From assembly GCA_022601195.1 (NCBI GenBank), contig JAHZIX010000052.1, forward strand, positions 1-64,000: a stretch of DNA of 64,000 nucleotides. Reading direction: 5' to 3'. The position numbers were made by a program, and so were the translations under genes. The notes below the pieces were generated by a model, which had not been told where the DNA came from, did not search any database, and worked only from the letters and a program-made list of their open reading frames with translations. Every line of letters begins with the position of its first letter. Position 1 is the first letter of the stretch. Shown in pieces: positions 18,649 through 28,301 of this stretch. Origin of the DNA: Deltaproteobacteria bacterium (GTDB lineage: Bacteria > Acidobacteriota > Thermoanaerobaculia > Multivoradales > JAHZIX01).

Positions 18649-19428
18649 CTACCCTGCCAGCCCTCGCTCTTTCCGAACCGCTTGGTGAAGTCGTAGGAAA
18701 TCAGCCAGGTCGAGCTCTTCGGCCCTGACTTTTGGCGGCAGGTTCGCAGTGACAGCAGCTGCCAAAGGTTTCCCCAAGCCTGCCGCCAGGGAATTCCGCA
18801 GGACTTTGCGACGCTGGCCAAAGGCGAAGCGAACCAGGCGAGCCAACTCGGGCATCTCCTCTTCCGGAAGAGGCGGAGAGCGAAGAGTCAATCCAACGAA
18901 GGCACTGTCGACCTTGGGCGGAGGCCGAAAGCTCCCCGGCTTGAGGTGTCCGAGAATTCTCACCTCCGCACGCGCCTGAACCAGGATCGACAAGGCGCCA
19001 TAGTCACTGCTGCGGGGGGTCGCGGCGAGTCTCTCTGCGACCTCTCTCTGCACCAAAAAACCGGCTCGAGGCACCCGGAGATGCTGCTCAATGACCCGCT
19101 GAATAATCGCGGTACTCACCTGGTAGGGAAGATTTCCAGCAACGAGGGTGCCTTCGGGCAGGAATTCCCAGGGTAACGCCAGCGCATCTCCGATCACCAC
19201 GGGCACCGCTGCGCCCAACCTCCGCCTCAACTCGAAGGCCCAGGCCGGATCCAGCTCCCAGGCCCAGGTCTTAGCACCTGATTCCTGCAAGACCTCTGTC
19301 AAGACTCCTCCGCCCGGACCAATTTCCAACACGGAAGAATTCGCTGGCTGTAGAAATCTGACCAGAGGAGCGCACAAACCGCCGTGAATCAGATGGTGTT
19401 GGCCTAAAGCCTTGAGAAGACGTGGCAT
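18649..19428 (-). CDS. rsmA: 16S rRNA dimethyladenosine transferase (RsmA/KsgA)
   Basis: LKALGQHHLIHGG, VLEIGPGGGVLTEVL, VAGNLPYQVSTAIIQRV, FRPPPKVDSAFV. Confidence 0.92.
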   Translation of the reverse strand: MPRLLKALGQHHLIHGGLCAPLVRFLQPANSSVLEIGPGGGVLTEVLQESGAKTWAWELDPAWAFELRRRLGAAVPVVIGDALALPWEFLPEGTLVAGNLPYQVSTAIIQRVIEQHLRVPRAGFLVQREVAERLAATPRSSDYGALSILVQARAEVRILGHLKPGSFRPPPKVDSAFVGLTLRSPPLPEEEMPELARLVRFAFGQRRKVLRNSLAAGLGKPLAAAVTANLPPKVRAEELDLADFLRLHQAVRKERGLAG

Positions 19429-19804
19429 AGCGCGGCAAACGGTATCAGGAATCAAGACCCAACAGAAAATATTCGCCGCAGGCGAAGGCATCGCCCCCCC
19501 CAAGAAGATTTACCAGCCGTTGCTCTCTAGGGAGTTTCTACCCGACTTTCTACCCAACTGACTATTCAAGCCACGGATCTACTGGTATCTGTGGCGTCCT
19601 TCTCCTCGAATCCATCTCTCGTCGTACTGAGACACCTCTTCGTCGGTCTCAGAGCGAAGTCCTCGAATCCACAGGCAGCTACGCCGTCTCGTAACGATTC
19701 CGGTAGCGAATCCGGTGAGAAACCAAGGCCAAGTTACCGACGCCCTTGGCCGTCACCACTTCCTTCTGATATCTTGAAGCTTAATCAGTATTGGTGAATT
19801 TCCT

Positions 19805-20998
19805 TTGGCTCAGCGAACTTCTGAATTGCCGCCTTCTTTGTCTACCGAGGCTTCGGCTCGGGCACAAGGAAACTCGGACACGTTTCATTGCTTGGAACCC
19901 GAGCAATTGGAGAGCTTTCTCAAGCGACTCCGTGTGCGGCCCTACTTCCCCTTAGAACTGAATCTTGTGGAGAATCTCATTGAGGTTCTTCGCAAAGCCA
20001 ACGAATTCGTTCCCTCTGCAGCGGGCTCGATCCTTCTCGACGACCCGATGGTCAAAGCCGTCGATCGGCGAAAGGGCCGCCTTACTTTCATCGCGGCCTT
20101 CGGCGACAAGTCCTCTGGCCTGGTGGGCACCCGTATCCCTGCGGCCCAGGGCATTGCCGGCCATGTGTACCTCACTGGCAATACCTACTGCACGCCGGAT
20201 GTCCGCAGCGACCGATTTTTCTATTCGCGCATCGATGAGACCACCCAGTACACCACCGAGTCACTGATCGCCATTCCAATTCGCATCGAAAAGGAAGTCT
20301 GTGGCGTTCTGGAGCTCATCAATCGCAAGGGAGCGACCGGCTACGGTGAAGCGGATCGGAACCTGCTGGAGATTTTTGCTGGGTATATCTCCATATCCAT
20401 CCAGAACGTCCTCGACGGACGACAAGCCCAAGAGATCGCCAAACGGGATAATCTAACCGGCCTCCACAATGACCGGTTTCTCCACATAGCCCTCTCTCAA
20501 GCCATCAAGTCCTGCGTCGCCAGCGGCGATGATCTCTCCGTCCTTTTCATCGATCTGGACTATTTCAAGAGGGTCAACGACACCCATGGCCACCTCGCCG
20601 GAAGCCAGGTTCTGCAGGAAGTCGGCGAGCTGTTGAGGAGGTTGATCTCCGGGCAAAACAAGATTGCTGCCCGCTATGGGGGCGACGAGTTCGTTCTCGT
20701 CCTTCAGGGTACCGATCTCGATGAAGCGGTCGACGTTGCCGAGAAGCTCCGACGGGAGATGCCGGAGACTCTCTTTTGCACAGCACCGGGAGAGATCCAA
20801 CCAGAGACCCTCAATCTATCTGGTCTGACCTGTTCTGTGGGCGTCGCTACCTTGCATCGGCACATCGATGACGCCATGACTCCAGACCAGACCAAGAGTA
20901 CCCTCTTGCGTCTGGCCGATGCTGCAATGTATGTTGCCAAAGAAACGGGAAGAAACCGAACGGCCATCGCTGGCGAGCCCGTTAGGCGCCGCGACTAG
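19805..20998 (+). CDS. GAF-GGDEF diguanylate cyclase
   Basis: GAF segment then RDNLTGLHNDRFLHIALSQ...FIDLDYFKRVNDTHGHLAGSQVL...ARYGGDEFVLVL; TTG start. Confidence 0.92.
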   Translation: MAQRTSELPPSLSTEASARAQGNSDTFHCLEPEQLESFLKRLRVRPYFPLELNLVENLIEVLRKANEFVPSAAGSILLDDPMVKAVDRRKGRLTFIAAFGDKSSGLVGTRIPAAQGIAGHVYLTGNTYCTPDVRSDRFFYSRIDETTQYTTESLIAIPIRIEKEVCGVLELINRKGATGYGEADRNLLEIFAGYISISIQNVLDGRQAQEIAKRDNLTGLHNDRFLHIALSQAIKSCVASGDDLSVLFIDLDYFKRVNDTHGHLAGSQVLQEVGELLRRLISGQNKIAARYGGDEFVLVLQGTDLDEAVDVAEKLRREMPETLFCTAPGEIQPETLNLSGLTCSVGVATLHRHIDDAMTPDQTKSTLLRLADAAMYVAKETGRNRTAIAGEPVRRRD

Positions 20999-21010
20999 GG
21001 TCGCGTTTCT
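20990..21010 (+). terminator. Candidate Rho-independent terminator of the GGDEF gene
   Basis: CGCGAC-TAGG-GTCGCG followed by TTTCTT; the stop codon lies in the loop. Confidence 0.55.
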
Positions 21011-21104
21011 TCACGATGCCGAAAGGTTCTCACAACGAGTAGAATTGAGAGACTCTGAGTCTTCAGCAGCCTTTCCTTCCTAGCGAAGATCACTCCGAGT
21101 TCCC

Positions 21105-21179
21105 AGCAATCGGATTCTTAGCAACCGGATTCGCAGTCACCGAACCCGCAGCCACCGAATCCGCAGTAACGCTATCCCT
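21105..21179. repeat. 15-bp degenerate tandem repeat, 5 copies
   Basis: agcaatcggattctt / agcaaccggattcgc / agtcaccgaacccgc / agccaccgaatccgc / agtaacgctatccct. Confidence 0.75.
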
Positions 21180-21321
21180 CGGAGAGCTTCGCGATGGAAA
21201 AGGCAGAAGACCCTCGAGATATCAAACAAATAACCCTGTGGAGTGGATGGTCCAGCATGAATTCCGGACTGCTTCCGCTGCACGGGTCAAAGCGACGAGA
21301 ATAGGACCAGGAGAGATTCCA

Positions 21322-22857
21322 ATGAATCAACGCACCAACGACGAAGTACTCCAGTTGCTACAAGCTTTTCAGCTAACCTCCGATAACCACGGCGCCTACG
21401 CCGGCGAGTGGATCGAAACCACCGGGCCCCGCATCGAATCCATCAACCCGACCACCGGAGAAGCCATCGCCTCTGTCCGAATGGCCTCCGCCGATGAATA
21501 CGAACGAGTCGCCCAGGTGACCATAGAGGCCTTCGAGGCGTGGCGTACCTGGCCGGCCCCTCAGCGAGGAGAGGTCGTTCGCCAGTTGGGAGACGCCCTG
21601 AGGAAGCAAAAGGATGAGCTCGGTCGTCTAGTGACTCTCGAGGTTGGCAAGACACTGAGCGAGGGCTTGGGGGAAGTCCAAGAGATGATCGATATGGCGG
21701 ACCTCGCCGTGGGGATGTCTCGCCAGCTGTTCGGCAAGAGCATGCACTCGGAAAGGCCGCAGCACCGCATGTACGAGCAATGGCACCCCATGGGACCGAC
21801 GGGGATCATTACCGCCTTCAACTTTCCAGTGGCTGTTTGGGCCTGGAATGCCATGGTGGCCGCGGTTTGCGGAAACTCCATGATCTGGAAACCCTCACCA
21901 GAAGCTCCCCTGACTTCCCTTGCGGTGACCCGCATCGCTCAGAGGGTACTCGAAGAGAACGACGCTCCGGCAATTTTCAATCTAGCCATCGGCGGTGTGG
22001 AGCAGGTGGGAGAGGCCTTGGTGGCCGACACCCGCTTCCCGCTCATCTCGGCCACCGGGTCGGTGCGTATGGGCAAACAGGTCGGCGCCGCGGTGGCAGC
22101 TCGAATGGGTCGCTCCCTCCTGGAGCTTGGCGGCAACAACGGCCTCTTGGTGATGGATGATGCAGATCTCGACCTGGCCCTTCGTGGAGTGCTTTTTGGA
22201 GCTGCCGGCACTGCTGGTCAGCGCTGCACGACCACCCGCCGCCTCTTTCTACAGAAGGGCATCGCTCAGGAAATGAAAGAGCGCTTGGTGCAGGCCTATG
22301 GTTCTGTCCGGATCGGAGATCCCCTCGAGGACAACGTCCTCATGGGCCCACTGATCAATCAAAAAGCAGTGGACGGCATGCTAGAGGCCTTGGAGCGGGT
22401 TCAGGAGCAGGGAGGCCGAATTCTCTGCGGTGGCAAAAGCCTCGATGGCCCCGGGTTCTTCGTGGAGCCAACTCTGGTCGAGATCGACCAACAAACTCCC
22501 ATGGTCTGCGATGAAACCTTCGCTCCCATTCTTTACATCATGGAGTTCGATGACCTCGATGAGGCCATCGCCATCCACAACGCGGTCCCCCAGGGGTTGT
22601 CGTCGGCAATTTTCACGCTAAATATGCGTTCCGCCGAGAGGTTCCTAGCAGCGACTGGTAGCGACTGCGGCATCGCCAACGTCAACATCGGCACCTCCGG
22701 AGCCGAAATCGGTGGAGCTTTTGGAGGCGAGAAAGACACCGGCGGTGGCCGAGAAGCCGGATCCGACTCGTGGAAGGCGTATATGCGCCGCCAGACCTGC
22801 ACCCTCAACTGGGGAACGGAGCTTCCCCTAGCTCAGGGAGTCGAGTTCGAGGTCTGA
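21322..22857 (+). CDS. Aldehyde dehydrogenase, ALDH7/antiquitin-like (alpha-aminoadipic semialdehyde dehydrogenase family)
   Basis: MGPTGIITAFNFPVAVWAWNAMVAAVCGNSMIWKPSPEAPL, LLELGGNNG, GTAGQRCTTTRRL, IGGAFGGEKDTGGGREAGSDSWKAYMRRQT. Confidence 0.9.
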   Translation: MNQRTNDEVLQLLQAFQLTSDNHGAYAGEWIETTGPRIESINPTTGEAIASVRMASADEYERVAQVTIEAFEAWRTWPAPQRGEVVRQLGDALRKQKDELGRLVTLEVGKTLSEGLGEVQEMIDMADLAVGMSRQLFGKSMHSERPQHRMYEQWHPMGPTGIITAFNFPVAVWAWNAMVAAVCGNSMIWKPSPEAPLTSLAVTRIAQRVLEENDAPAIFNLAIGGVEQVGEALVADTRFPLISATGSVRMGKQVGAAVAARMGRSLLELGGNNGLLVMDDADLDLALRGVLFGAAGTAGQRCTTTRRLFLQKGIAQEMKERLVQAYGSVRIGDPLEDNVLMGPLINQKAVDGMLEALERVQEQGGRILCGGKSLDGPGFFVEPTLVEIDQQTPMVCDETFAPILYIMEFDDLDEAIAIHNAVPQGLSSAIFTLNMRSAERFLAATGSDCGIANVNIGTSGAEIGGAFGGEKDTGGGREAGSDSWKAYMRRQTCTLNWGTELPLAQGVEFEV

Positions 22858-22896
22858 CTCGGAGAGCAGTCCCGACTCTATCCGCCTCGAGGCGGT

Positions 22897-24423
22897 TCAC
22901 ATTTCCATCACTTCTCGAACGGCGGGGTCCTGGACCTCGCCGTTTTCCGTTCCCTGCCACCAGCTCACAGCCAGGAGAACCGTGAAAGAGGCCGCCAAGG
23001 AGACCGCGGTGGGCAAGACTCCGGGAGCGAAGGGAATCGCCGGAAGGGAAGGAAATAACGACTGGCGCTGCAGGAGCTCGAGAGCGATATTGAGACTCAT
23101 GCCGGTAAGAATCGATGCAGAAGCAGCGCCCGCCGTCACCCTTTTCCAATTTAGGCCAATCGCCAAGGCAGGCCCCAGGGCAGCCCCAAAAGTCCCAAAG
23201 GCGAACGTCCCCAACAAGGCGATGAGGTCGCCGTAGAAGTAGGCCACCACAGCGGCGAGACCCGCCGTACCGATCGTCGCCACGCGCCCCCAAGCGAGTT
23301 CGTTGGCGATTGGCCGACCCAAGGCACGAGGTAAATCCCGCACCCAGGCAGCCGAGGCTATATTGACGAAAGAATCGGCGCTCGACATGATGGCTGCTAA
23401 CACGCCGGCGAATACTAGACCCGCCAGCATTTCGGGAACAAAATTCAGTAGAAAGGCTGGTGCTGCGTCATCCGGACGCTCTAGAGGCGCCAAACGACCT
23501 CCCACGACTAGCGCCGGTACCGCCAGGCCGATGCCGAGCCAAATCAGCACGCAGGCGGATTGGGTGAAACCCAGTAGCAGAGGAAACCACTTCAGCTTGC
23601 GAGGGTCGTCCAGCATATAGAACTTGTGCAACATATGAGGTTGACCGAGGTTTCCCAGTCCGAAGACAAAGAAAAAGCCGAGAGCGGTAAAAATCGGTAC
23701 GCTACCGAGAGGGTCTAAGAACTCGGGGCCGAACCGATCTGATCCGGCGATGGTCTCGGCGATCGAGCCCAGACCTCCCCCCGCCTTCATGGCGTAGTAG
23801 AAAACCCCTCCCGCCGCCACGACCATCAGGGCTCCTTGAAAGAGGTCCGTATAGACTCCCGCGACCATGCCTCCGGCAACCGAATAGGTCAAGACAACCA
23901 CCAGGCCTAGGGTCATGGCGATAGCTAGACTCCAGTGCCCAAAAAGCTCCCGTGTCCCAAAGATCGCCTCGATCAGCCGCCCCATGGCCAGCAGCTGAGC
24001 TCCCAAGTAGGCCACCGTGCCAAAGACAATGGCGACTGCCGCCAGACCACTGGTACGCCGACACTGGAACCGATAGAAGAAGGCATCCGGGATCGTGAAG
24101 ACCTCCCGAACGCCGGCTAGGAGCCGCAGCCGCTTGGCAACCGACCAACAGAGGAGACCCGCGGTGAAACTGACCGGAATACAGATAAAGAGGGAAGCCA
24201 CGCCCATTCGGTAAGTGAGGCCAGGGCCCCCGATAAAAACAAAGCCGCTGAAGGCAGCGGACATGGTGGCGAGCCCGGTGACTAGCAGACCGACTCGCTG
24301 CCCAGCAATGAAAAAATCTTTTGCGCTTTGGGTCCGCCGGGCAGCCCAGAACCCAATCAAGAGAACCGCTGCCAAATACAGCGACGCCCACAACACGATA
24401 AAGGGCTTTTCTAGAATCGGCAT
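22897..24423 (-). CDS. Sodium:solute symporter (SSS) family transporter
   Basis: Multi-TM; FFIAGQRVGLLVTGLATMSAAFSGFVFIGGPGLTYRMG, YSVAGGMVAGVYTDLFQGALM, ADSFVNIASAAWVRDL. Confidence 0.9.
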   Translation of the reverse strand: MPILEKPFIVLWASLYLAAVLLIGFWAARRTQSAKDFFIAGQRVGLLVTGLATMSAAFSGFVFIGGPGLTYRMGVASLFICIPVSFTAGLLCWSVAKRLRLLAGVREVFTIPDAFFYRFQCRRTSGLAAVAIVFGTVAYLGAQLLAMGRLIEAIFGTRELFGHWSLAIAMTLGLVVVLTYSVAGGMVAGVYTDLFQGALMVVAAGGVFYYAMKAGGGLGSIAETIAGSDRFGPEFLDPLGSVPIFTALGFFFVFGLGNLGQPHMLHKFYMLDDPRKLKWFPLLLGFTQSACVLIWLGIGLAVPALVVGGRLAPLERPDDAAPAFLLNFVPEMLAGLVFAGVLAAIMSSADSFVNIASAAWVRDLPRALGRPIANELAWGRVATIGTAGLAAVVAYFYGDLIALLGTFAFGTFGAALGPALAIGLNWKRVTAGAASASILTGMSLNIALELLQRQSLFPSLPAIPFAPGVLPTAVSLAASFTVLLAVSWWQGTENGEVQDPAVREVMEM

Positions 24424-24427
24424 GGAG

Positions 24428-24856
24428 CTAAGGGTCCTGACACTGCTCTCGGCGCAGCTCTTCGTAACGCTCCAGATCCTTCTCAGTGAGAGTGAAACTC
24501 TCGAAGGTAGCAGCATAGGCCCAGCCCACCAGAACCAGCGGTGCTAGCCAAAGAAGCCCCAGCATGACGGCGGTGGCGGGGGGTAGGCCACCGAGAAATC
24601 CAACTTGCCTACCGGACCCTGAGAGCACCAACATCGCCGTAGCACTACCCAGAAGCAGTAGCCATAGAGCGGCCAAGGGAGCTCTCAGAGGACCAAGGTG
24701 CCCCTGTCTCTGACCTCCCAGGGCGATGAGGGCAATCGGAAAGGTCATCGAGACGAGAGTAAAGATCCAAAAAGAAGCACGATGCTCGATAAAAAAGCAG
24801 CCCAGGACCATCGGCGAAGCCAGGGTCAGGAACACGAGGGCGACACGTTTGCTCAT
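24428..24856 (-). CDS. Small membrane protein adjacent to the symporter
   Basis: Four hydrophobic helices; stop 4 bp from the symporter start. Confidence 0.7.
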   Translation of the reverse strand: MSKRVALVFLTLASPMVLGCFFIEHRASFWIFTLVSMTFPIALIALGGQRQGHLGPLRAPLAALWLLLLGSATAMLVLSGSGRQVGFLGGLPPATAVMLGLLWLAPLVLVGWAYAATFESFTLTEKDLERYEELRREQCQDP

Positions 24857-25012
24857 GACGAAAACTCCCACTACAACTTGGACGGCACCGTTCTATGGCT
24901 ACTGCTTCTGGGACTTGTTCGGCACCTCGAGATTCGTACGGCAAATTTGCACGGTATCCGCGGCTCGGCGAGCCGGTGTCGAATGGCGAATGCAGATAGA
25001 ATAGCGAACAAC

Positions 25013-25339
25013 ATGGCGAAACCGGAGTTTCAAGTTCTCGTCTGCCTCAATGAGCGTGGAGAAGGTGCCCGCAAACCGAGCTGTGGCCACCGGAACGCCT
25101 TGGCCGTCTATCACCGGTTCAAGGACCACGTCCGCAGCCAAGGCCTTCGGGACCGGGTCATGGTCAACCGAACCGGGTGCCTCAAGCACTGTAGCCAAGG
25201 CGTCGTGGTCGCCATTTGGCCTCACAACCTTTGGCTTCGGGGAGTGGAAGAGGCGGATGTCGAAGAGATCCTCTCGACCAGCGTGTTAGGAGGGAAAGAG
25301 CTTCAGCGCCTCGAGATGCCTGATATTCCCTGGGAATAG
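25013..25339 (+). CDS. Thioredoxin-like [2Fe-2S] ferredoxin
   Basis: FQVLVCLNERGEGARKPSCGHRNA...VMVNRTGCLKHCSQGVVVAIWPHNLWLRGV. Confidence 0.85.
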   Translation: MAKPEFQVLVCLNERGEGARKPSCGHRNALAVYHRFKDHVRSQGLRDRVMVNRTGCLKHCSQGVVVAIWPHNLWLRGVEEADVEEILSTSVLGGKELQRLEMPDIPWE

Positions 25340-25354
25340 GAACGCACTAGGAAA

Positions 25355-26149
25355 CTAGGAAATGTACCGGAGTGGTTGGACCGTCGTCATCAATCCTAGC
25401 CGATTCGCCCTCCGGTAAAATTCTTCCAGGCCCGCAAGCTCTCCTGCCCGCAGTAAATAGCGAACGCTTTTTTCCAAAGAATCTTTCACGTCGGCAACCT
25501 CCACATCGATCTGGGCGGCATACTCCCGCACGAGGCTATCCATGGCGGCAAGGCCGAATCGCAGGCTGCTCTTGAAATAGAAGGTGACATCGTTGAGGGC
25601 CACCTCTTCCCGGCAGGCCCAAAAAGACGCCACCCAGGGGTGGCCGGTCAGCTGGGACCAGCGCTGAGCTAGGTCGAGAGTTTGAACTTTTGGATCGTCG
25701 AGCCTTAGAGCCGCATCGCCGGTCACCAAGGCGGCATCGTGGCTCTCAAGCATGCGGCTCGCTATGGGTTGGTGAGGAACGAGGGGCGGCACCTGCCCAA
25801 GATCCTCCAAGAGGACTATTCGGAGTAAGGCTTCGGTAGCTCCACCGTTCGGCTCGACAGCGATGCTCTCGACTTCCTCTAATGGCCGATTCATCGCCAG
25901 CACCACGGAACGACTGGGTCCAGCCAAGGCAACGCAAAGGTTAGGAATGACCTTCAGGTGTTCCAGCTCTTGGTAATCCAGAGGGGAAACCAAGCCAACA
26001 TCCAGGTTTCTCTGACGCAGTAGTTGAGCGATCACCGCTGGAGGGTGCAGACTGGGTGTAATTAGCCCTTCGTAGTGACCCTTGAGAAAGCCCCAGGCCA
26101 GAGGTCGGCTGTAGAGCTCGCCGGGAATACCGACCCGCAGCTTGCCCAA
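25355..26149 (-). CDS. mqnA: Menaquinone biosynthesis protein MqnA-like (chorismate dehydratase)
   Basis: LRVGIPGELYSRPLAWGF...VGLVSPLDYQELEHLKVIPNLCVALAGPSRSVVLAMNRPLEEVESIAVEPNGGATEALLRIVL. Confidence 0.8.
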   Translation of the reverse strand: MGKLRVGIPGELYSRPLAWGFLKGHYEGLITPSLHPPAVIAQLLRQRNLDVGLVSPLDYQELEHLKVIPNLCVALAGPSRSVVLAMNRPLEEVESIAVEPNGGATEALLRIVLLEDLGQVPPLVPHQPIASRMLESHDAALVTGDAALRLDDPKVQTLDLAQRWSQLTGHPWVASFWACREEVALNDVTFYFKSSLRFGLAAMDSLVREYAAQIDVEVADVKDSLEKSVRYLLRAGELAGLEEFYRRANRLGLMTTVQPLRYIS

Positions 26150-26157
26150 GGTATCGA

Positions 26158-27462
<1,305 letters not shown>

Positions 27463-27484
27463 TTAGGCCATCCGTTTCCTTAAC

Positions 27485-28084
27485 TCACCGGAGATAGCGA
27501 TCGATCTCTCTCCAGAGCTCATTCATGCCATTCCCTGTTTTTGCCGAGACCGCGATTGCCTTTTCATCTTCTTGCAGGCTCAATCTGAGATTGATGCCTT
27601 TCAACGCGGTCAAGACTTTCCCTCGTGACAGACGATCCGATTTCGTAGCAACGACCACGATACGCGGGTCGAAGCTTGCCAGATACTCGAAAGCTTCTAC
27701 ATCCAGGTCAGTGGCCCCGACTTTCGTATCGACGAGGTGAACCACCATCGCGGAAGAAAGGGCTGCCTGACAATAGTCGTCAACCAGTTCAGCCCAGGCT
27801 TGCCGATCCTTCTTCCCAGCCTTGGCGTAACCGTAGCCGGGCAAATCTACGAAGTAGCAGTTCCGGTTGACCTGAAACAGATTCACGGCCCGCGTCCGAC
27901 CCGGTGTCGAACTGATTCTGGCCAAGCCTTTTCGCCCCAAGAGACGGTTGAGCAAGCTCGACTTTCCGACGTTGGACCGGCCGACAAATGCGACCTGCGG
28001 CAGCCCATCCCGGGGAAAGTCCCGCGGCGACATGGCCGAGCGCATGAATTCCACTGCCTCGATCTTCAAGAGGTTCGCTCTCAA
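27485..28084 (-). CDS. engB: Ribosome biogenesis GTPase EngB/YsxC
   Basis: VAFVGRSNVGKSSLLNRLLGRKGLARISSTPGRTRAVNLFQVN...FVDLPGYGYAK. Confidence 0.96.
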   Translation of the reverse strand: MRANLLKIEAVEFMRSAMSPRDFPRDGLPQVAFVGRSNVGKSSLLNRLLGRKGLARISSTPGRTRAVNLFQVNRNCYFVDLPGYGYAKAGKKDRQAWAELVDDYCQAALSSAMVVHLVDTKVGATDLDVEAFEYLASFDPRIVVVATKSDRLSRGKVLTALKGINLRLSLQEDEKAIAVSAKTGNGMNELWREIDRYLR

Positions 28085-28244
28085 GCCACTACCTCCCTAG
28101 GAAAGCAGCGGCAGCTGGTTGCCAATGATCTAGGGTGTCTGGGTAAGGTTCCGAGAGGACAAAGTCTCCCGGTCTTGCCGGACCCGATGGGTCACCACCT
28201 GGATGTTCATTGATCGCATTTACTGCCCAGGCCCCGCGAGTTCA

Positions 28245-28295
28245 AGGATTCCAAGAAGTCTAGGATTCCAGGAATTCGAGGATTCCAACTCGGTT
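28245..28295. repeat. 17-bp tandem repeat, 3 copies
   Basis: aggattccaagaagtct / aggattccaggaattcg / aggattccaactcggtt. Confidence 0.75.
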
Positions 28296-28301
28296 ACGAG
28301 G

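Noticed and set aside
22882-22895. CCGCCTCGAGGCGG palindrome between convergent ALDH and symporter genes
   Set aside because: Could act as a terminator, but it has no loop and no clear T-tract; too weak to call.
23702-24391. 229-aa minus-strand ORF in another frame of the symporter
   Set aside because: G/R/H/S-rich out-of-frame translation of a clear SSS transporter.
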